From assembly GCF_006385175.1 (NCBI RefSeq), contig NZ_VFIY01000004.1, forward strand, positions 682,001-746,000: DNA of 64,000 bases. The letters run 5' to 3'. This document shows positions 1 through 8,333 of this stretch, in pieces (the stretch's first letter is position 1; each line of letters starts with the position of its first letter). The translations under genes and the position numbers were made by a program. The notes under the pieces are model-generated. The model did no database searches, was not told the origin of the DNA, and was given only the letters and a program-made list of their open reading frames with translations. Origin of the DNA: Emcibacter nanhaiensis. GTDB lineage: Bacteria > Pseudomonadota > Alphaproteobacteria > Sphingomonadales > Emcibacteraceae.

Positions 1-1294
1 TCTCCACATCCTCGACAGTAATCACTTTCTTGCGCTTGGCCGACGGCAGCAGCTTCTGAGAAGCGCCAACCTCGTCGATCACATCAATGGCCTTGTCGGG
101 CATCTTGCGCTCGTTGATATAGCGGGCGGACAGCTCCACAGCGGCATCAATCACGTCGTCGGAATATTTCACGTCATGATGCTCTTCGAAATATTTTTTC
201 AGCCCCTTGAGGATATCCTTGGTTTCCTGGATGGTCGGTTCGACCACATCGATTTTCTGGAACCGGCGCAGCAGGGCGCGGTCCTTTTCGAAATAGGAGC
301 GGAATTCCTTGTAGGTTGTGGAACCGATACAGCGCAGGGCGCCGCTGGCCAGGGCCGGTTTCAGCAGGTTGGAGGCGTCCATGGCGCCGCCGCTGGTGGC
401 CCCTGCCCCGATAATGGTGTGGATCTCGTCAATAAACAGGATCGCGCCGTCATGCTCTTCCACTTCGCGGATCACTGTCTTCAGGCGTTCCTCAAAATCG
501 CCGCGGTAGCGGGTACCGGCCAGAAGCGCGCCCATGTCCAGGCTGTAGATGGTCGCCGTCTCCAGCACATCCGGCACGTCCTTTTCCACAATGCGCCGGG
601 CCAGGCCCTCGGCAATCGCGGTTTTGCCCACACCGGGATCGCCCACATAGAGCGGGTTGTTTTTGGAGCGGCGGCACAGCACCTGGATGGTGCGGTTGAT
701 TTCGTCGTCGCGGCCGATCAGCGGATCGATCTTGCCGTCCCGGGCTTTCTGGTTCAGGTCGACACAATATTTGTCGAGCGCCGTATCGCCCATGGCTTCG
801 TCGATCATTTCCTCATCTTCGGCGCCGCTGGGCGGACGGGGATCGCTGTGCTGGGCCGATTTGGCCAGACCGTGGGAAATATAGCTCACCGCATCGAGGC
901 GGGTCATGTCATGCTGTTGCAGGAAATAAACCGCATGGCTTTCCCGTTCGGAAAACAGCCCGACCAAGACATTGGCGCCGGTCACTTCTTCCCGGCCGGA
1001 ACTCTGGACATGCAGGATGGCGCGCTGGATCACCCGCTGGAAACCGGCGGTTGGCGAGGCATCCTCGTCGCTATCGGTAACGATATTTTTCAGTTCGACA
1101 TCGAGATAGGCTTTGATTTCGGCGCGGAGCTGCGGGATGTTGACATCGCAGGCCCGAAGCACCGCCACTGCATCCTGGTCATCCAGCAGCCCGAGCAGCA
1201 GATGTTCCAACGTGGCAAATTCATGATTGCGACTGTTGGCCTCGCTGATGGCGCGATGTAAAGTCCGTTCCAGGTTAGGTGAAAATGTCGGCAC
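1..1294 (-). CDS. clpA: ATP-dependent Clp protease ATP-binding subunit ClpA (N-terminal part, cut by window edge)
   Basis: AAA+ unfoldase that feeds substrates to ClpP in the cytosol. The first residues ([15 protein letters not shown]) match the ClpA N-domain, followed by the ATLEHL segment. A Walker A motif [10 protein letters not shown] lies near 620-650, and the segment [12 protein letters not shown] is close to the window edge. About 431 residues are present of a family length near 750-770; the C-terminal ATPase domain lies outside. The start is GTG at 1294, chosen because AGGA sits 7 nt upstream and no in-frame ATG precedes it. clpS lies 39 bp upstream on the same strand, the usual adaptor-unfoldase operon. 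The long plus-strand open frame over this gene is only its shadow. Confidence 0.95.
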   Translation of the reverse strand, partial: MPTFSPNLERTLHRAISEANSRNHEFATLEHLLLGLLDDQDAVAVLRACDVNIPQLRAEIKAYLDVELKNIVTDSDEDASPTAGFQRVIQRAILHVQSSGREEVTGANVLVGLFSERESHAVYFLQQHDMTRLDAVSYISHGLAKSAQHSDPRPPSGAEDEEMIDEAMGDTALDKYCVDLNQKARDGKIDPLIGRDDEINRTIQVLCRRSKNNPLYVGDPGVGKTAIAEGLARRIVEKDVPDVLETATIYSLDMGALLAGTRYRGDFEERLKTVIREVEEHDGAILFIDEIHTIIGAGATSGGAMDASNLLKPALASGALRCIGSTTYKEFRSYFEKDRALLRRFQKIDVVEPTIQETKDILKGLKKYFEEHHDVKYSDDVIDAAVELSARYINERKMPDKAIDVIDEVGASQKLLPSAKRKKVITVEDVE

Positions 1295-1333
1295 GATGAT
1301 TTCCTATCTTCAAAGTATGGTCAATACTGCTTA

Positions 1334-1660
1334 CTATTCCTTTTCCAGCGTACACTGCAGCGGATGTTGGTTTCGGCGAGCATAATCGACCACCTTATTC
1401 ACCTTGGTTTCCGCTACTTCAAAACTATATACGCCACACACTCCAACCCCTTTCTGGTGAACCTGAAGCATAATTTGTACTGCTTCGGTTTCATTCTTGC
1501 CGAAAATGGTTTGCAGTACGTGAACCACAAAATCCATGGGCGTGTAATCGTCATTCAGCATCAGGACCTTGTACAAAGAAGGTTTCTTTGTCTTCGGCGA
1601 TGTCTTTGTCAGAATACCTGTTTCGGTATTCCCCTGTCCGTCCTTGTTCTCGTCGCTCAT
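1334..1660 (-). CDS. clpS: ATP-dependent Clp protease adaptor ClpS
   Basis: Adaptor that delivers N-degron substrates to ClpAP. The 108-residue protein has a charged, flexible N-terminus (about residues 1-27). The ClpS core follows, with the [12 protein letters not shown] segment (residues 34-45), where the conserved N-D-D-x-T/N motif forms the N-end-rule pocket, and the [10 protein letters not shown] segment. Length is normal for the family. It lies directly upstream of clpA on the same strand, so the two are probably co-transcribed. The AT-rich stretch 1661-1830 upstream should carry the promoter. Confidence 0.95.
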   Translation of the reverse strand: MSDENKDGQGNTETGILTKTSPKTKKPSLYKVLMLNDDYTPMDFVVHVLQTIFGKNETEAVQIMLQVHQKGVGVCGVYSFEVAETKVNKVVDYARRNQHPLQCTLEKE

Positions 1661-1833
1661 TGGCCAATCGCATCAAACACTTTGGTTACTATATTCTAGT
1701 TAGAACGATGAAACGGGTTTTAAAGATACAAGAAGATAAAAAATCACTCAAAATCGATCCTAGAATAGTAAAATTTATAGCATTAACGAACAGTAAATGG
1801 AATCACCTATTCGTTGAAATATAACGTGCACAA

Positions 1834-1862
1834 ATAAAAAAAGGCCCGGGGAAACCGGGCCT
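1834..1862 (-). terminator. Rho-independent terminator of the phasin gene
   Basis: A GC-rich hairpin (AAGGCCCGG / CCGGGCCTT with a 4-5 nt loop, 1841-1862) is followed on the minus strand by a run of Ts (1840 downward). It lies about 25 bp after the phasin stop codon. Confidence 0.85.
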
Positions 1863-1886
1863 TAATTCCTCAGTAGAAAAATCTGA

Positions 1887-2444
1887 TTAGCCAGCCAGCG
1901 GCAGGTTCAGTTTTTCAGCAACGGCTTCATAACGTGCTTTCAGAGGTTCCATCACTTCGCCTGTGGCTTTGGTTGCTACTTCGTTCAGACGAGTGCTCTC
2001 TGCAACCATTTCGTCGTAGCGGCTTTTCATCAGGCTGGCCTGGATTTCAAAGAAATCAGCCGGGGATTTGGCAGCCATCAGAGACTTCATGGCTTCAACA
2101 TTTTCTTCCATGACTTTCTTGGCAGCGGAAGCAATTTCACCGTTTACAGTTTCGGCGGCTTTCACAGCAGCGTTGCCGGCAGCCATAACAGCTTCAAAGT
2201 TTTCTTTGCTGAAGGCAATGGCGTCGTCATAGGACTTGGTCGCGTCTTCCATCTGCTTTTTGGACAGCTCGACGGTCTTTTCGATGTTTTTCTGTACAGT
2301 CTCAGTGCCGGCTTTGACGGCTTTCTCGATATTTTCTTTGCCGGTCTCTACAGCTTTCTGAACGGTTTCCTGTGCAGCTTTGATGCTTTCTGTAGCGGCA
2401 TCTTCAGCTTTTTTGGAAGATGTGGTTTTCTTGGCAGTGGTCAT
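1887..2444 (-). CDS. Phasin family protein (PHA granule-associated)
   Basis: Small amphipathic protein of the phasin_2 type, which coats polyhydroxyalkanoate granules. The 185-residue sequence begins MTTAKKTTSSKK, a Lys/Ala-rich N-terminus. It continues as long heptad-like helices rich in Ala, Glu and Lys (IKAAQETVQKAVETGKENIE), with no Cys and a short C-terminal tail ending LPLAG. The start at 2444 is preferred over an upstream in-frame ATG at 2519 because AAGGAT lies 6 nt ahead of it. The gene stands alone, with its own terminator downstream and two PhaR-like repeats upstream, which fits repression by PhaR until granules form. PHA synthase genes are not in the window. Confidence 0.88.
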   Translation of the reverse strand: MTTAKKTTSSKKAEDAATESIKAAQETVQKAVETGKENIEKAVKAGTETVQKNIEKTVELSKKQMEDATKSYDDAIAFSKENFEAVMAAGNAAVKAAETVNGEIASAAKKVMEENVEAMKSLMAAKSPADFFEIQASLMKSRYDEMVAESTRLNEVATKATGEVMEPLKARYEAVAEKLNLPLAG

Positions 2445-2542
2445 GTTTATATCCTTAACCGAATAATAGTGTCTTAACCCAATTTGTTCACGCATCACAC
2501 CCGGAAGCCTTACTCTCACCGGGATGTTACAACATATTACTG

Positions 2543-2617
2543 TTTTGTGCGCTGCAACATATCCTCAATATATATTTTTTGAAATTGATGTCAAGAGCAT
2601 TTTGTGCATTGCAATAT
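2543..2617. promoter_or_regulatory. Two PhaR-like repeats upstream of the phasin gene
   Basis: Two near-identical TGC-containing elements, TTTTGTGCGCTGCAACAT (2543-2560) and TTTTGTGCATTGCAATAT (2600-2617), lie about 100-170 bp upstream of the phasin start and 57 bp apart. TGC/GCA dyads of this kind are typical of PhaR operators in front of alphaproteobacterial phasin genes. The assignment is by pattern and context only. Confidence 0.5.
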
Positions 2618-2642
2618 TTTTTTCACGCAAGCGCAATGAAGA

Positions 2643-2670
2643 AGGCCGCTTCTTTTTCCCGAAACGGCCT
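2643..2670 (-). terminator. Candidate terminator hairpin after the phosphomannomutase gene
   Basis: AGGCCG (2643-2648) and CGGCCT (2665-2670) form a 6-bp stem about 35 bp past the stop codon. The tail on the minus strand is only moderately T-rich (CTTCTTCATT), so termination may be weak. Confidence 0.4.
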
Positions 2671-2705
2671 CAGCACTTGGTTTCCTCAGACAATTGGGAA
2701 TTAGT

Positions 2706-4094
2706 TTACATGGCTGGCGGTTCTATGCCGCTGGCCCGCAGCTGATCCGCAAGCGCTTCCTTCAGGCGCTCGAGCGCAGCCTCATCCCGGCCTTCGCACC
2801 TGGCGACCAGAACATCCTGGGTGTTGGACGGCCGCAACAGCCACCAGCCATCCTCGGTATTTACCCTCACGCCGTCGGTATCGTTGACGTCGGCGCCGGC
2901 TTCCTTCAGCCGCTTGTGTACTTCGGGCACGATATCGAACTTGCGCTCCTCGCTGCAGGGAAAGCGGAGTTCAGGAGTATTGATCACCTGCGGCAGCTTG
3001 TCCTTCAGGGCCTTGAGGCCGCCACGTGTGCGCGCCACTTCGTTGAGCAACCGCAGGGCCACATATATGGCGTCATCAAAGCCGTAGAATTTATGCTTGA
3101 AAAAGATATGACCGCTCATCTCCCCGGCCAGGGGGGCACCGGTTTCGTGCATTTTGCTCTTGATCAGGCTGTGCCCGGTTTTCCACATCAGCGGCTTGCC
3201 GCCGCTGGCGGCGATATGGTCGAACAGCACCTGGCTGGCTTTTACATCGGCAATGATGGTGGCGCCCGGCTGGTCCTCCAGCACTTCCCGGCTCAGGATG
3301 GCCAGAAGCTGGTCACCCCAGACAATCCGTCCGGCGCTGTCCACAGCGCCGATGCGGTCCCCGTCGCCGTCAAAGGCCAGGCCCAGGTCGCACTGTTCCT
3401 CTGCCACACAGTCCTGGAGCTGAACCAGGTTCTCCTCCACCGTCGGGTCCGGGTGATGCGCCGGAAAGGTGCCGTCAATATCACCGTTGATCAGGATATG
3501 TTCCCCGGGCAGGCGATTGATCACCGCCTCGACCACTTCGCCGGCGGCCCCGTTACCGGTATCCCAGGCCACCGTCAGGTCGGCCCGCGCAAGGCTCTCC
3601 ATATCCACGTCAGACAGGATCCGCTCCACATAGCGATCGAAAATTTCCTCGTCGGCCGCGGTTCCCTCACCGCTCTCCAGATCGCCTGCGGCGCTCAGAC
3701 GGCCGATTTCCTGAATCCGTTCGCCGAAGCAGGATTCCTTGCCGATCATCATTTTAAACCCGTTATAGTCCGGTGGGTTGTGGGAGCCGGTGATCATGAT
3801 GCCGCCGTCGGCATCAAGTTCAAAGACGGAGTAATACAACATCGGCGTCGGTCCCCGGCCCACCCGGATCACATCCAGGCCGGTCGCCAGCAATCCGCTG
3901 ACCAATGCTTTTTCCAATGAAGGAGAACTCAGTCGCCCGTCATAGCCGACACACACCTTGCGGCCGCCGTTGCGCCGCACCAGTGTACCAAACGCGCGGC
4001 CGAGCGCCTCTGCATCTTGCTCTTTGATGGTATCCCCCACGATACCCCGGATATCATATTCCCGCAAAACCGTCGGATTGAATGAATGGGCCAT
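2706..4094 (-). CDS. Phosphomannomutase/phosphoglucomutase
   Basis: Alpha-D-phosphohexomutase (462 residues, AlgC/PgmG-like length) that interconverts hexose 1- and 6-phosphates for sugar-nucleotide and polysaccharide synthesis. Visible motifs in order: the phosphoserine loop [13 protein letters not shown] (Ser of the catalytic cycle), the Mg2+ loop [11 protein letters not shown], the sugar-binding segment GEMSGHIFF, and the phosphate-binding RPSNT near the C-terminus. All four catalytic regions are intact. It is the last gene of a tight operon behind the MipZ and DnaJ-domain genes (gaps of 8 and 17 bp). Whether mannose or glucose is preferred cannot be read from sequence. Confidence 0.93.
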   Translation of the reverse strand: MAHSFNPTVLREYDIRGIVGDTIKEQDAEALGRAFGTLVRRNGGRKVCVGYDGRLSSPSLEKALVSGLLATGLDVIRVGRGPTPMLYYSVFELDADGGIMITGSHNPPDYNGFKMMIGKESCFGERIQEIGRLSAAGDLESGEGTAADEEIFDRYVERILSDVDMESLARADLTVAWDTGNGAAGEVVEAVINRLPGEHILINGDIDGTFPAHHPDPTVEENLVQLQDCVAEEQCDLGLAFDGDGDRIGAVDSAGRIVWGDQLLAILSREVLEDQPGATIIADVKASQVLFDHIAASGGKPLMWKTGHSLIKSKMHETGAPLAGEMSGHIFFKHKFYGFDDAIYVALRLLNEVARTRGGLKALKDKLPQVINTPELRFPCSEERKFDIVPEVHKRLKEAGADVNDTDGVRVNTEDGWWLLRPSNTQDVLVARCEGRDEAALERLKEALADQLRASGIEPPAM

Positions 4095-4111
4095 CTGTCG
4101 TCATTTTCCTG

Positions 4112-4582
4112 TCATTTATATTCGTTCAGAAGGACATCCCTGGCATCGTTTATTTTCATGGCCAGATAATCGGAACCGCCCTGGTCCGGATGAATCTTCC
4201 GGATCAGTTTATGATGAGCTTCTTTAATTTCCGTTACAGTGGGATGACCCTTGAGGCCGAGCACTTCGAGCGCCTCTTCCCGGGCCATGGACGGCCGCCC
4301 TGAACGCCTGTTGGTTTCCGACGTATTGCCGCCGTTTTTCCCGGCCCGGCCGGCGAGATAGTTCCACAGGGTACCCTGCCAGGCCAGCACGGCGCCGGTC
4401 GCCAGGACCAGCGCCACATAGACATTACCCCGCAGAAGAATAAACAAACCGAGACCGGCCAGGACGGCGGCCACCACATAGCGGGAAAGAGTTGCCAGTT
4501 TTTTCGGATCAGCCTGCTTGAAATAATTTACGGCGACGAAGACCAGGATAATCAGGCCGATAATCAGAAGGAGCTGGGGCAT
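4112..4582 (-). CDS. Membrane-anchored DnaJ-domain protein
   Basis: A 156-residue protein with an N-terminal hydrophobic helix (residues 3-19), a second hydrophobic region (about 35-70), a short Gly/Asn/Ser linker, and a C-terminal J-domain (about 100-156). The J-domain contains the HPD tripeptide at 131-133 that stimulates DnaK ATPase. This architecture resembles Tim14/Pam18-type J-proteins and the small alphaproteobacterial DnaJ-domain proteins. It probably recruits DnaK to the inner membrane; its client is unknown. It is co-directional with mipZ (8 bp gap) and phosphomannomutase (17 bp gap). Confidence 0.85.
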   Translation of the reverse strand: MPQLLLIIGLIILVFVAVNYFKQADPKKLATLSRYVVAAVLAGLGLFILLRGNVYVALVLATGAVLAWQGTLWNYLAGRAGKNGGNTSETNRRSGRPSMAREEALEVLGLKGHPTVTEIKEAHHKLIRKIHPDQGGSDYLAMKINDARDVLLNEYK

Positions 4583-4590
4583 GCACCGTC

Positions 4591-5448
4591 CTATTCTGCT
4601 GCCGCAGCAGCACTTTCATTCCAGCCGGGCAGTTTAAGGTCATCCATCAGGCGGCGGATTTCCTGGCGGGCCGCCACATGGGACATGGTCATCTTGTCGC
4701 TGTCCGCATCGCGAAAATCCACAAGCGTCAGTCCCTTGGGAAACATCTCGCGGTAGATCACGCGCTCGCCGAGCCCGGCCACGTAGCGGAAGTTGACCCG
4801 CTTTTCCAGTTCCTTCAGCGCCTTGTGGACGCGGCGCTTGTTTTTCGCGTCAAGGGCAGAGGTCCGGTTGCGCATGACAATCCAGTCGATGTTGCCGCGA
4901 TCCGCCAGTGCCCGGCGTTTCTTGGCGTCCCAGACCATTTCACTATAGAGGCTCAGTTTCTCCACCTTGAAATTGTCCGGGTTGACCTGGGCCAGAAGAT
5001 CGAGATCGACAAAACTGTCGTTGATCGGCGTAATCAGGGTGTCGGCAGCCGCATGGGCGATACGGGACAGATGGGAGTCGCTCCCGGGACAATCAATCAG
5101 GATAAAATCCATTGTCCCCCGCAAGCCATCCATCACGCCGTTGAAACGCTCGATCTCGTCGGCGTCCATTTCTTCCTTGGTGGCCAGAGTGGACTTGGGC
5201 ACCACATGAACCTCGGGCATGGTCAGTTTAAGGTTGTGTTGTTCGGCATAGTTCTGACGGTTTTCCAGATAACGGGCCAGGGATTTCTGGCGGGCGTCCA
5301 GATCGAGGACGGCGACGGAGAATCCTTTTTTCAGCAAACTGACGACCACATGCATGGCTGTCGTCGACTTGCCCGATCCGCCCTTTTCATTGCCAACCAC
5401 GATCACATGTGCGCCGGTGGTTTTCCTCGCTGGACTTTCCTGTACCAT
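4591..5448 (-). CDS. mipZ: Division-site positioning ATPase MipZ
   Basis: ParA/MinD-superfamily ATPase that forms a bipolar gradient from ParB-parS complexes and restricts FtsZ assembly to midcell. The 285-residue protein has a deviant Walker A GNEKGGSGKST (residues 19-29; signature Lys22 and Lys27), Walker A' DLDARQKS, and Walker B FILIDCPGSDS. MipZ-specific segments include TPINDSFVDLDLLAQV, WIVMRNRTS and ERVIYREMFPKGLTLVDF, which distinguish it from ordinary ParA. It heads the operon with the DnaJ-domain and phosphomannomutase genes and is divergent from the Bax-like gene. MipZ supports placement in Alphaproteobacteria. Confidence 0.92.
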   Translation of the reverse strand: MVQESPARKTTGAHVIVVGNEKGGSGKSTTAMHVVVSLLKKGFSVAVLDLDARQKSLARYLENRQNYAEQHNLKLTMPEVHVVPKSTLATKEEMDADEIERFNGVMDGLRGTMDFILIDCPGSDSHLSRIAHAAADTLITPINDSFVDLDLLAQVNPDNFKVEKLSLYSEMVWDAKKRRALADRGNIDWIVMRNRTSALDAKNKRRVHKALKELEKRVNFRYVAGLGERVIYREMFPKGLTLVDFRDADSDKMTMSHVAARQEIRRLMDDLKLPGWNESAAAAAE

Positions 5449-5612
5449 AATTTCCCCTTACAAGGCCCAACAGACCTCTACCAAGTTACAATATCCCGCC
5501 TCAGACTCTGCATGTTACTGTTATTTGAGCAGAGAGTCTGGCATTCCCGCCAACATGGAACTATATAGTATTAAAAGCATATGGTTAGAGCAATTATGAC
5601 AGGCCCGAACGA

Positions 5613-6545
5613 ATGCCATCAGGTTCCATAAAACGTTCCAGAAGCTTTATCAGAAACACTATTCTGACAGTCAATGCAATAGTGTTTTTTGTGATAATTC
5701 CGTTGACTCTGGCCGTTGATCAGGTGAACCGCAGCAGAAACCATTTGGCGCCAGTCACTTTGGTCAAAAATTTAAAGCTCCCCGAAAACACCAGCGCCAT
5801 CAGGTTTTTTGCCGCTTATGGTTATGACCTGGGGCCGGTCCGTCGCGGCATCGCCGGCGTCCCGCGGCTTTATCTGGCCGATCTCCCCCCGGAACTGGCT
5901 GCAATGTCCAGTGTCAGGGAACGGAAAAAGCTCTTTATTTCCACCCTGTTGCCGCTGATTCTGAAGGTCAATGAAACCATCCTCGCCGACCGGCAGAAGC
6001 TGGAAAGAATCATTCGCAAGATCGAGGTCGGCACGGTGCCCAGCACATCGGAGCTGCACTGGATTCAACGCAAACAGCGCCAGTATAAAATGAATACCGA
6101 GGACCTCTACGCCCTTCGGAAAAGGATCAACGTGGTCCCGCCATCGCTCGCCCTCACCCAGGCGGCAATCGAGAGCGGTTGGGGAACCTCGCGCTTTGCC
6201 CAACAGGGCAATGCCCTCTATGGCCAATGGACCTGGGGCACAGACGGCCTTGTCCCGGAACAGCGGGATGACGGCAAAAACCACAAAATAAAAAGCTTTC
6301 CCAACGCCATCGAGGCCGTATTCGGCTATGTCCACAACCTGAACACCCACCGGGCCTATCGCAAATTTCGTGACGAACGCGCCCGCCAGACCCAAAACGG
6401 GCATCTGGATATTCACAAGCTGGTGGAAACGCTGGATAAATATTCCGAACGCGGTATGGAATATGTCATCACCCTGAAGGATATCATGCGCGTTAACCGG
6501 CTGCGGGATTTCGACCGCGCCCGTCTACAAGCGACCCCAAGCTAA
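5613..6545 (+). CDS. Bax-like glucosaminidase-domain protein
   Basis: A 310-residue protein with an N-terminal membrane/signal segment (about residues 16-34, following a basic SGSIKRSRSF stretch) and a C-terminal glucosaminidase-type domain of the Bax family. Visible features are SLALTQAAIESGWGTSRFA, with the catalytic-type Glu in AIESGWG, then GNALYGQWTW and a C-terminal YSERGMEYV. These enzymes are thought to cut peptidoglycan glycan strands in the periplasm. It is followed 26 bp later by panC on the same strand, so they may share a transcript. Confidence 0.85.
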   Translation: MPSGSIKRSRSFIRNTILTVNAIVFFVIIPLTLAVDQVNRSRNHLAPVTLVKNLKLPENTSAIRFFAAYGYDLGPVRRGIAGVPRLYLADLPPELAAMSSVRERKKLFISTLLPLILKVNETILADRQKLERIIRKIEVGTVPSTSELHWIQRKQRQYKMNTEDLYALRKRINVVPPSLALTQAAIESGWGTSRFAQQGNALYGQWTWGTDGLVPEQRDDGKNHKIKSFPNAIEAVFGYVHNLNTHRAYRKFRDERARQTQNGHLDIHKLVETLDKYSERGMEYVITLKDIMRVNRLRDFDRARLQATPS

Positions 6546-6571
6546 TAATCAGGCTATGTAAAGAGGAAGTC

Positions 6572-7435
6572 ATGCCGTCTGAGCCCCTAAAAATCGTCAG
6601 AACAGTAAAAGAGCTGCGCCAACAGGTGAGTGAATGGAAACAGCAGGGCCTTAAAGTGGGACTGGTCCCGACCATGGGCGCGCTGCACCACGGCCATATT
6701 TCCCTGGTCAAGCAACTCCAGAAAGATTGCGACCGGATGGTGGTCAGCATTTTCGTCAATCCCAAGCAGTTCGGGCCCAGTGAGGATTTGGACAAATATC
6801 CCCGGCAGGAAAAGCTGGATGCGGAAAAACTCACCGAGGCCGGTGTGGAACTGCTCTATGCCCCGACCGTGGAAGAAATGTACCCGGAGGGTTTCCTGAC
6901 CACTGTCTCCATTGCCGGCATGACGGAAGTTCTTTGCGGCGCCAGCCGGCCCGGCCATTTTGACGGGGTGACCACAGTGGTTACCAAGCTGCTGCTGCAG
7001 TGCCTGCCCGATATGGCCATTTTTGGCGAGAAAGACTTCCAGCAGCTGGCGGTACTGAAAAAACTGGTCAGGGACCTGGATATTCCGGTGCAAGTGGTGT
7101 CCGGCAAACTGATCCGCGACGAGGACGGCCTCGCCACCTCCTCCCGCAATGTCTACCTGTCGCCGGAACAGCGCACCATCGCGCTCGAGATCAACCGCAC
7201 CCTGAAAAAGATCGTAGACGACCTGGAGGCCGGCCGCACTTCTGTTGCCGACGCCACGGCACAGGGTAAGCAACATCTGCTGGAGGTCGGGTTCAACGAA
7301 GTCCAGTATCTGGAAGTGCGCGATGCCAAGACCCTGCAACTGGTCGCCGAGATTACAAAACCGGCCCGGGTGCTGGTCGCCGCCATCCTCGGCGCCACAC
7401 GCCTGATCGACAACATGGCCATCGAGCCAAAATAG
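6572..7435 (+). CDS. panC: Pantothenate synthetase
   Basis: Condenses pantoate and beta-alanine with ATP to form pantothenate, the CoA precursor. The 287-residue length is typical. Nucleotidyltransferase motifs are intact: PTMGALHHGH (HxGH, near residue 35), the pantoate-site VNPKQFGPSEDLDKYPR, FGEKDFQQL, and the KMSKS-equivalent ATSSRN around residue 190. Cytosolic. It lies between the Bax-like gene (26 bp upstream) and the GlcG/HbpS-like gene (20 bp downstream), all on the plus strand. Confidence 0.95.
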   Translation: MPSEPLKIVRTVKELRQQVSEWKQQGLKVGLVPTMGALHHGHISLVKQLQKDCDRMVVSIFVNPKQFGPSEDLDKYPRQEKLDAEKLTEAGVELLYAPTVEEMYPEGFLTTVSIAGMTEVLCGASRPGHFDGVTTVVTKLLLQCLPDMAIFGEKDFQQLAVLKKLVRDLDIPVQVVSGKLIRDEDGLATSSRNVYLSPEQRTIALEINRTLKKIVDDLEAGRTSVADATAQGKQHLLEVGFNEVQYLEVRDAKTLQLVAEITKPARVLVAAILGATRLIDNMAIEPK

Positions 7436-7455
7436 AGTAATACGGGAGAAAACGA

Positions 7456-7878
7456 GTGAGCAAGATCACCCTCGAGCAGGCCAACCAAGTGCTGGCCGAA
7501 ACCCTGAACAAAGCGGCGGAAATGGGCCTCAACCCGCTCGCCGTTTCCGTGGTCGATGCCGCCGGGCAGATTGTCGCCCTCCAGCGTCAGGACGGCGCCA
7601 GCGACCTGCTGGTCAAACTGTCCCGGGCCAAGGCCTACAGCTGCACCCAGTTCGGCATTTCTTCCCGCCAGCTCGGCGAGATAAAACCGAGCATCCCGGA
7701 AATCCTGAATTCCGCCCAGATCCTCGCTGACGGCAATCTTGTGGCCGCCCCGGGCGGGGTGCTGATCCGGGACCAAGACGGCGCCATGATCGGCGCCATC
7801 GGCGTGTCCGGCGATACTTCCGATAATGATGAGGCCTGCGCCATCGCCGGCGTCGAAGCCGCCGGCCTTAAGGTCTGA
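7456..7878 (+). CDS. GlcG/HbpS family protein (DUF336)
   Basis: A 140-residue protein of the family that includes GlcG, heme-binding HbpS and PduO C-domains. Features: N-terminal SKITLEQANQVL, SVVDAAGQIVALQRQDGA, and the Gly-rich APGGVLIRDQDGAMIGAIGVSG, ending with a DNDEACAIAG helix. Start is GTG at 7456 with GGGAG about 9 nt upstream. Family members bind heme, cobalamin or small acids, and the ligand here is unknown. It follows panC closely and is convergent with the DUF1489 gene. Confidence 0.82.
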   Translation: MSKITLEQANQVLAETLNKAAEMGLNPLAVSVVDAAGQIVALQRQDGASDLLVKLSRAKAYSCTQFGISSRQLGEIKPSIPEILNSAQILADGNLVAAPGGVLIRDQDGAMIGAIGVSGDTSDNDEACAIAGVEAAGLKV

Positions 7879-7900
7879 ATACCGGTAAGATCAGCCTCCC

Positions 7901-8326
7901 CTAAATCAGGCCAAGGTCCTGCAGGTCGCGGCGCAACGCCGGCGGCAGGTCGTCCGCGCTCACGCCGTCCGGCAAATCCCGCGGCGCGTCTGCCGACTCC
8001 AGATAACGCCAGCCCTGGTGCGGCCGTCGCGGCTGGCTTTCTGTCCGTACCAGCTTCGTGTCCATGATGATTTTACATTTGGTGCCGTTGTCGGTTTCCA
8101 CCGGCTCGAAGCCGATGATCCGTTGCCGCACCTGGACAAAGCCCTTGATGATCCAGTAGAGCGAGCCGCCGTCCAGCACCTCCTCCGCCCGCTTCGGAGC
8201 AAAACGGGTGATATGGTAATTATAGGGGCGGCCGTCCGGCAGTCGTTGCTCGCGGCCTTTCCGCACTTCGATCAGATGTTCAATGGAGTCGATGCCAACG
8301 CAGAGCTTCAGAAGATGAACACTCAC
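7901..8326 (-). CDS. DUF1489 family protein
   Basis: A 141-residue cytosolic protein matching the alphaproteobacterial DUF1489 family: MSVHLLKLCVG start, conserved ITRFAPKRAEEVLDGGSLYW core and IIDTK-like KIIMDTKLVRTE segment, with a C-terminal PPALRRDLQDLGLI. No enzymatic function is established for the family. It ends convergent with the GlcG-like gene (22 bp) and lies 7 bp downstream of mgtE on the same strand. Confidence 0.85.
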   Translation of the reverse strand: MSVHLLKLCVGIDSIEHLIEVRKGREQRLPDGRPYNYHITRFAPKRAEEVLDGGSLYWIIKGFVQVRQRIIGFEPVETDNGTKCKIIMDTKLVRTESQPRRPHQGWRYLESADAPRDLPDGVSADDLPPALRRDLQDLGLI

Positions 8327-8333
8327 GGCGACC

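Noticed and set aside
176-1261. Long plus-strand open frame (361 codons) opposite clpA
   Set aside because: It is the antisense shadow of clpA; the minus frame has clear ClpA motifs, and this frame has none.
1588-1824. 78-codon plus-strand ORF overlapping clpS
   Set aside because: Overlaps clpS antisense and continues into AT-rich promoter DNA without family features.
2694-3920. Plus-strand open frame (408 codons) opposite phosphomannomutase
   Set aside because: Antisense shadow; catalytic motifs are all in the minus frame.
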